Under the pieces are notes generated by a model. That model was given only the letters and a program-made list of their open reading frames with translations. It was not told where the DNA came from and searched no databases. DNA of 64,000 nucleotides from Amylostereum areolatum (Eukaryota > Basidiomycota > Agaricomycetes > Russulales > Stereaceae), in contig SAXG01000035.1 in assembly GCA_012932865.1 (NCBI GenBank), forward strand, positions 310,001-374,000. The letters are read 5' to 3'. The translations under genes and the position numbers were made by a program. Below, one piece after another: positions 59,302 to 64,000 of this stretch (position 1 is its first letter; the number at the start of each line of letters is the position of its first letter).

Positions 59302-62300
59302 TCAAATAGGAGCAACCCAACACTTTGTCCAGTCCTTCCCATGATGAACAAACTGGCTCAGATCTAGCTCTACTGGTGTTTTCCCAATAATTTTGAGCAT
59401 GTTTGGCCTCACCAACAAGTCACGGTAATAGAGAGGAACCCAGAGCAGCAGGTTTCCATTGTGGCCAATGATCCAACCATCCTCCTGCATTTTCACCAAG
59501 TCTCGTACATGGGTAGGTTTGAAACCCTCAGATAAGAACTGTGTGGAATTACAGAGGGCATGTCTCTTCTCTGATGAAAGATGTATATGCATTGGAGGCA
59601 ATGTGGCTAGACCTTTCAGGGAATAAAGTGTATTGTGGAACTCAGTATCCCAGATACGGATAGTACCATCATATGACGCAGACACAATCTGAGTGCCATC
59701 TGGAGAGAATGCAATAGAGGACACCGGGTCAGTGTGTCCCTGCAATGGATCACCGACTTGCTTTCCAGAGGCCACATCCCAGAGATGCACAGTGTTGTCC
59801 CTTGATCCAGAGACAATCTGAGTGCCATCTGGGGAGAATGCAACAGAGATCACAGAAGCAGTGTGTCCCTGTAACAGGTCACCCACTTGCTTTCCAGAAG
59901 CCACATCCCAGAGATGCACAGTCTTATCAGCTGATCCAGAGACAATTTGAGTGCCATCTGGGGAGAATGCAATAGTAAATACCATATCTGTATGTCCCTG
60001 CAATGGATTGCCTGCTTGGTTTCTAGAGGCCACATCCCAGAGACGCACAGTGTTGTCTGCTGATCCAGAGACAATCTGAGTGCCATCTGGAGAGAATGCA
60101 ACAGAGTTTACCCATCCAGTGTGTCCCTGCAATGGATCACCCACTTGCTTTCCAGAGGCCACATCCCAGAGATGCACAGTATCGTCATCTGATCCAGAGA
60201 CAATCTGAGTGCCATCTGGGGAGAATGCAATAGCAAATACCATGTCTGTATGTCCCTGCAATGGATTGCCTGCTTGGTTTCCAGAGGCCACATCCCAGAG
60301 ACGCACAGTTTTGTCAGTTGATCCAGAGACAATATGACTACCATCTGGGGAGAATGCAACAGAGGTCACCCCATCGGTATGTCCCCGCAATGGATGACCT
60401 ATTTGCTTTCCAGAGGCCACATCCCAGAGACGCACAGTGTTGTCCCATGATCCAGAGACAATCTGAGTCTCATCTGAGGAGAATGCAACAGAGGTCACCT
60501 CCTTAGAGTGTCCACTGAATACCTTTTGACCTGATGGCCAAGATTTTACATCACCTGATGCAACTGTAGGAACACTTTGCAGATGTGACCTATACTCCTG
60601 GAAAATACAGGACTCTGTTGGGGAGAGAGCGAGGGCTGAGAGATAAATATGTGGCAGTGATTCAGTGATGATCTGGCTAAAGTGAGCTACAAATTTGTGT
60701 GCATCGGGTACAAGTTCTATGAGTTTGGTTGTTGCTAATGGAACTGGAAGTTTCTATGTGAATGGCAAGTGGGGTTATAATTTAGTTAGTCTGGTGAAAT
60801 TGAGGCTCACCTTGCACCATGGCAGCAAATCTACCATATTTTCCCGAGCAATGTGGGCAGAGTTGATCAGACTCATCACTTCAAGCCAATAGAGGAACTT
60901 GGTCTTTAGTAGCTCGGTCACTTCATCGACCCAGAAAGATGAAGGAGATGTCTCTTTGAGGTGTTGCACCCAATACAATGATGAATATGTGACACCAGAT
61001 GCACCTAGCCTGGAGACAACATCCTCAGAAATAGTGTCATCATTAAGCTTATAGGATGTCTGAATATTTCCCATATTAAAGTGCAGTCCATGTTTCAGAA
61101 TGCCTAGTGTAGCAGCAGCTAAGCAATCATGCATCATAGACAAATCAATGTAAAACTCTCCACTTCGCTGATCCAGCAGAAAATCTTGAAATGATATGTG
61201 TCGAGGAATGACTGGCTCATCTGTGTTATCCACACCTTTTAGCAATGATCCCATGAAATTGAGCACCTCATTGACATTGTGTCTAGACAGTGATTTTCTT
61301 GAGTGGGCAGTGCTTCTCTCAAGAGCACCATGTTGTTCAAGACAGTTTAAGATTCCTATGGGCAGTGGAGTGAATATAGTGAATATCATAGCCATGACCT
61401 CTTTAAACGCATCTAGGCCACTTCTATCATCCTTGAACATATCAGTCAAAATTTGCTTGTATACATCATCTAGTGTTCCTAAAAAGGACAGGCTATACTG
61501 GAACCGCTTCTTTATATTTGTTCCCACTGTATCTCTCTGAATGTATGCACAGGTGACATATGCCCACTGGAAGATACCCCCAGCCTTCTCTATCAGAGTG
61601 GCAGAGTTTCCTGGCGACAGGGTAGGAAGCATGGAATGAATGAATGTTGATATATCACTGTCTGTATCATCCTTGGATATGCAGTCCATGTCACAGTGCT
61701 TGATAGATGCAGAGGTTTGAATGGTCTTAAGAACATCATGTTCTGGCCGTGACGAGACCAAAATCCGGACGTTAGATGACAGTGCAGTACATTCATTCGA
61801 CAAAATTCTCAGCAAAGCTTCTCGTGAGTGAGCATCTCCACTCTCATCCAGAGCATCAATTACAATCACAAGAGGTCCAGAAAACACAAGGGAGCTAAGA
61901 ACTTGTTTGAAACAGCTGAACTGGATCATGAGGTTTAATGAGGTTCGTTCTGATCTGTTGTCTTTCACAGCCTCAAGAAGAGCCGCACAGAAAGCCCTAT
62001 CCTTGTCCGCAAGGTCACAAGACATAGTAGAAAACAGCCTATCCAGCCCAAGCTCGCGCTGGCCACAGCGAAAACAAAATGAAGATCCAAGACGCTCGAG
62101 AGCATGAAAGCGAGAAGCTACACTGTGAATGATGGCAGACTTTCCGGCACCAGCACCGCCTGTAAGGAGACATACACGAGGGGCATCCTCTGAGTTAATC
62201 CAGTTTGATATTTCGTCGAGAATACCCGTGCGTGTGCCAGGGAAGCAGCCTTTCTCAGGATCGTAATGTGCTCCCGCCGCATATGGCATCTCACACAAGA

Positions 62301-63898
62301 GTGAGCGTTGACCTGGAGACTTGTTGAGTATATTAGCGAACACAGAAGGTGAGACATACTGATATCCTGAACCACGTCTCGAGTTTCCTCCACGACACCA
62401 AGAACACGCATGACCGTGATTGTGGTGCGCGTGGTCACTCGGCCGTAGAACTCGTCCTTGAGCGATGCGAGCTTGGTTGTGTATCCCTGGACTTCCGAGC
62501 GCGCGGACGAGAATATATGTTTGAGTGTGCGATGTGCTGAGCGAGAGTGTGAATGTTTTGATGGCTACTGGTAGGCGGAACACATACCGAATCCCTTGGC
62601 CTTTGCATATTCCGCAATAAAATAAGCACACTCCGTGACCTGCTGTGCGATGCGTGCGAGAACCTTGGTCTTTCCCAGGTCTACTTGTTCCCGCTGAACA
62701 TCCCAAGTGATGTCCAAGATCGTCGTTACAGACTTGAGGAGGTCGAGGACGCTGCCGTCGAGCTCACTTTGTCCTTGGATGACCTATCCTGAAACTCAGA
62801 CCACGGCCGTCACACTGCAAGACATCGCGTGACGTACCTTCGGAATGGCGGACAAAATCGTCCACGCCATCTTCGCGTAGGGATGAACCTGGAAAAACAG
62901 TATCAGCTATCGGCAAACGCGGAAAGGGTTCGATGCGACAAACCTCAGCAATCTTGTCGACAACCTCGGTGAATATCCCGATCTTAGAGACGACATCGGA
63001 CAGCATCGATGACCATGTGTCATTGGCCCGGTTCACATCATCGATGCCGAACTCCGTAACCTGCCAGCGAGTGGTATCCGAGAGCGTATGCATCCCGGCC
63101 GACGACTTATTCGCATCGGCCAGAGCTGCTTGGGCTTTCTTTACTGGGTCTTCAGCTGGCGTATCGTGTACTGGTGCATCTGGTGTCGAGATGTCGTGCG
63201 TCGAGGCGACCTGCATCCGACCGCCCACCGCTGCATCGGCATTGATTTCGAATATGAGTTTGGCAAAGGAGGACGATCCGTTCAGCTGGTACAAGAGCGC
63301 GGGGGATGCTGGGGACGACGTCGGGGCGGGCGCTAGACTAAAAAGGACGAATGAAGACGCACTGCTGCTCCAGGATTCGTGGAGGAGGGACGAAAGCGTA
63401 GCTTCGACCCGGCCGAGAGACTCGTTGCTTTTGCGATGGCAAGCGAAGACCTCTAGCTTGACGGCGGCCGAGAGCGCAACTTGGGGACTTGCGATCGCGC
63501 GCGGCTGTTGTCAGCAGAGAAGATGAAGCACGGATACGAATGGTACGCACAAAGACAGGTCCTTCCCCCATGCCACCGTTCCCGACGTCGCCTTCGCATC
63601 GCGAGTCCGCTCAGTCCTATCCCCCACCGTGACAGCCACAAACACCTTCCTCCGGCGCAACCATGTCTTCTTCATAGCCGGTAAGTCGATGACGGTGGAC
63701 ACTGAAAGAGCACTGTGAGCATATCGTATCGGGTAGGAAGAGAGGGGATTCAACGTGCCTTTGATGTTTGCATTGACGAGAGCGCCACCGCCCTCCTGAG
63801 GACCGGAGGGTATAGTAGAATCACTGCAAGACACGCATCAGCACAGACCCATCGCATAGAAGCCTCGAAGAAACGCACGGAGCACCCGAAGAATCCAT
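59302..63898 (-). CDS. C2-NACHT-WD40 STAND protein (fungal NLR-like), 7 WD40 repeats
   Basis: The start is ATG at 63898 (M-D-S-S-G-A-P), with the same exon plan as the gene at 45156-50659. The C2-like domain has F-V-A-V-T-V-G-D-R-T-E-R-T-R. The linker is shorter and lacks the P-T-Q-G repeats. The helical segment follows (V-T-E-C-A-Y-F-I-A-E-Y-A-K). The NACHT domain has Walker A G-G-A-G-A-G-K-S-A and Walker B L-V-I-V-I-D-A-L-D-E-S. After an intron at about 60758-60810, seven WD40 units follow and a tail nearly identical to the sister's. Unlike the sister, its repeats include N-Q-A-G-N-P variants. No stop or frameshift was seen, so it is probably functional. The two copies likely differ in ligand specificity through the repeat arrays, which is inference from how this family is thought to work. 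Confidence 0.87.
59630..60515 (-). repeat. Tandem 129-bp WD40 repeat array (7 units) in second NLR
   Basis: Seven 43-codon units with the same frame as the 13-unit array. Units 2 and 4 share N-Q-A-G-N-P-L-Q, and units 3 and 5 share D-M-V-F-x-I-A-F, indicating an internal two-unit duplication. Confidence 0.88.
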
Positions 63899-64000
63899 TG
63901 GGATGTGCTTTTGCTTTTGTTTGGGAGACGGTAGATGGTTTGAGGTTTGCTTGAGTGATATCGAGGTCGTGGTAAGCAGCAAAGGCGAGGAGCCTCGAGA

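Larger units (their letters stand above)
57520..64000. repeat. Segmental duplication, copy 2 (continues past window)
   Basis: Direct repeat of 43190-50790: broken His-rich gene followed by a C2-NACHT-WD40 gene. It is shorter mainly because the WD40 array has six fewer units and the linker minisatellite is absent. Confidence 0.85.

Overview
The window is nuclear DNA from a filamentous basidiomycete, most likely an Agaricomycete. Genes are broken by many short introns (about 50-80 bp). The gene content is typical of mushroom-forming fungi: a FunK1-type kinase, a Plavaka DNA transposon, an expanded family of C-terminal MYND zinc-finger proteins, and C2-NACHT-WD40 (NLR-like) proteins. No rRNA gene, CRISPR array or complete tRNA was seen.

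Layout. 0-7 kb: the end of a proline-rich gene, a coiled-coil/DUF6697-like gene and a convergent cytochrome P450. 7-10 kb: gene-poor. 10-40 kb: a cluster of seven MYND genes (A to E, the split gene G/H, and I), mixed with a frameshifted FunK1 gene, a class 3 lipase fragment and a large disordered protein gene with a C-terminal Cys4 motif. 39.5-43.5 kb: gene-poor. 43.2-64 kb: a segmental duplication in which a His-rich small gene and a C2-NACHT-WD40 gene occur twice in the same order and orientation. The second small gene is broken and the second NLR has 7 WD40 repeats instead of 13.

The most striking structure is at 28.8-37.6 kb. One MYND gene appears to have been cut in two by a 6.8-kb Plavaka element. 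Its 3' part (MYND finger) lies left of the element and its 5' part lies right of it. Both junctions carry GATGTA, and joining the halves there restores the family alignment in frame. The element carries a transposase of about 1040 residues and a divergent accessory gene. The 5' half also has an in-frame TAG where the closest sibling has a tyrosine.

Several genes (A, B, C, the FunK1 gene and the DUF6697-like gene) appear to need one extra base skipped to stay aligned with their families. This is either pseudogene decay or indel error in the assembly. All exon boundaries are read by eye from splice signals and paralogue alignment, so outer coordinates are firmer than internal ones.
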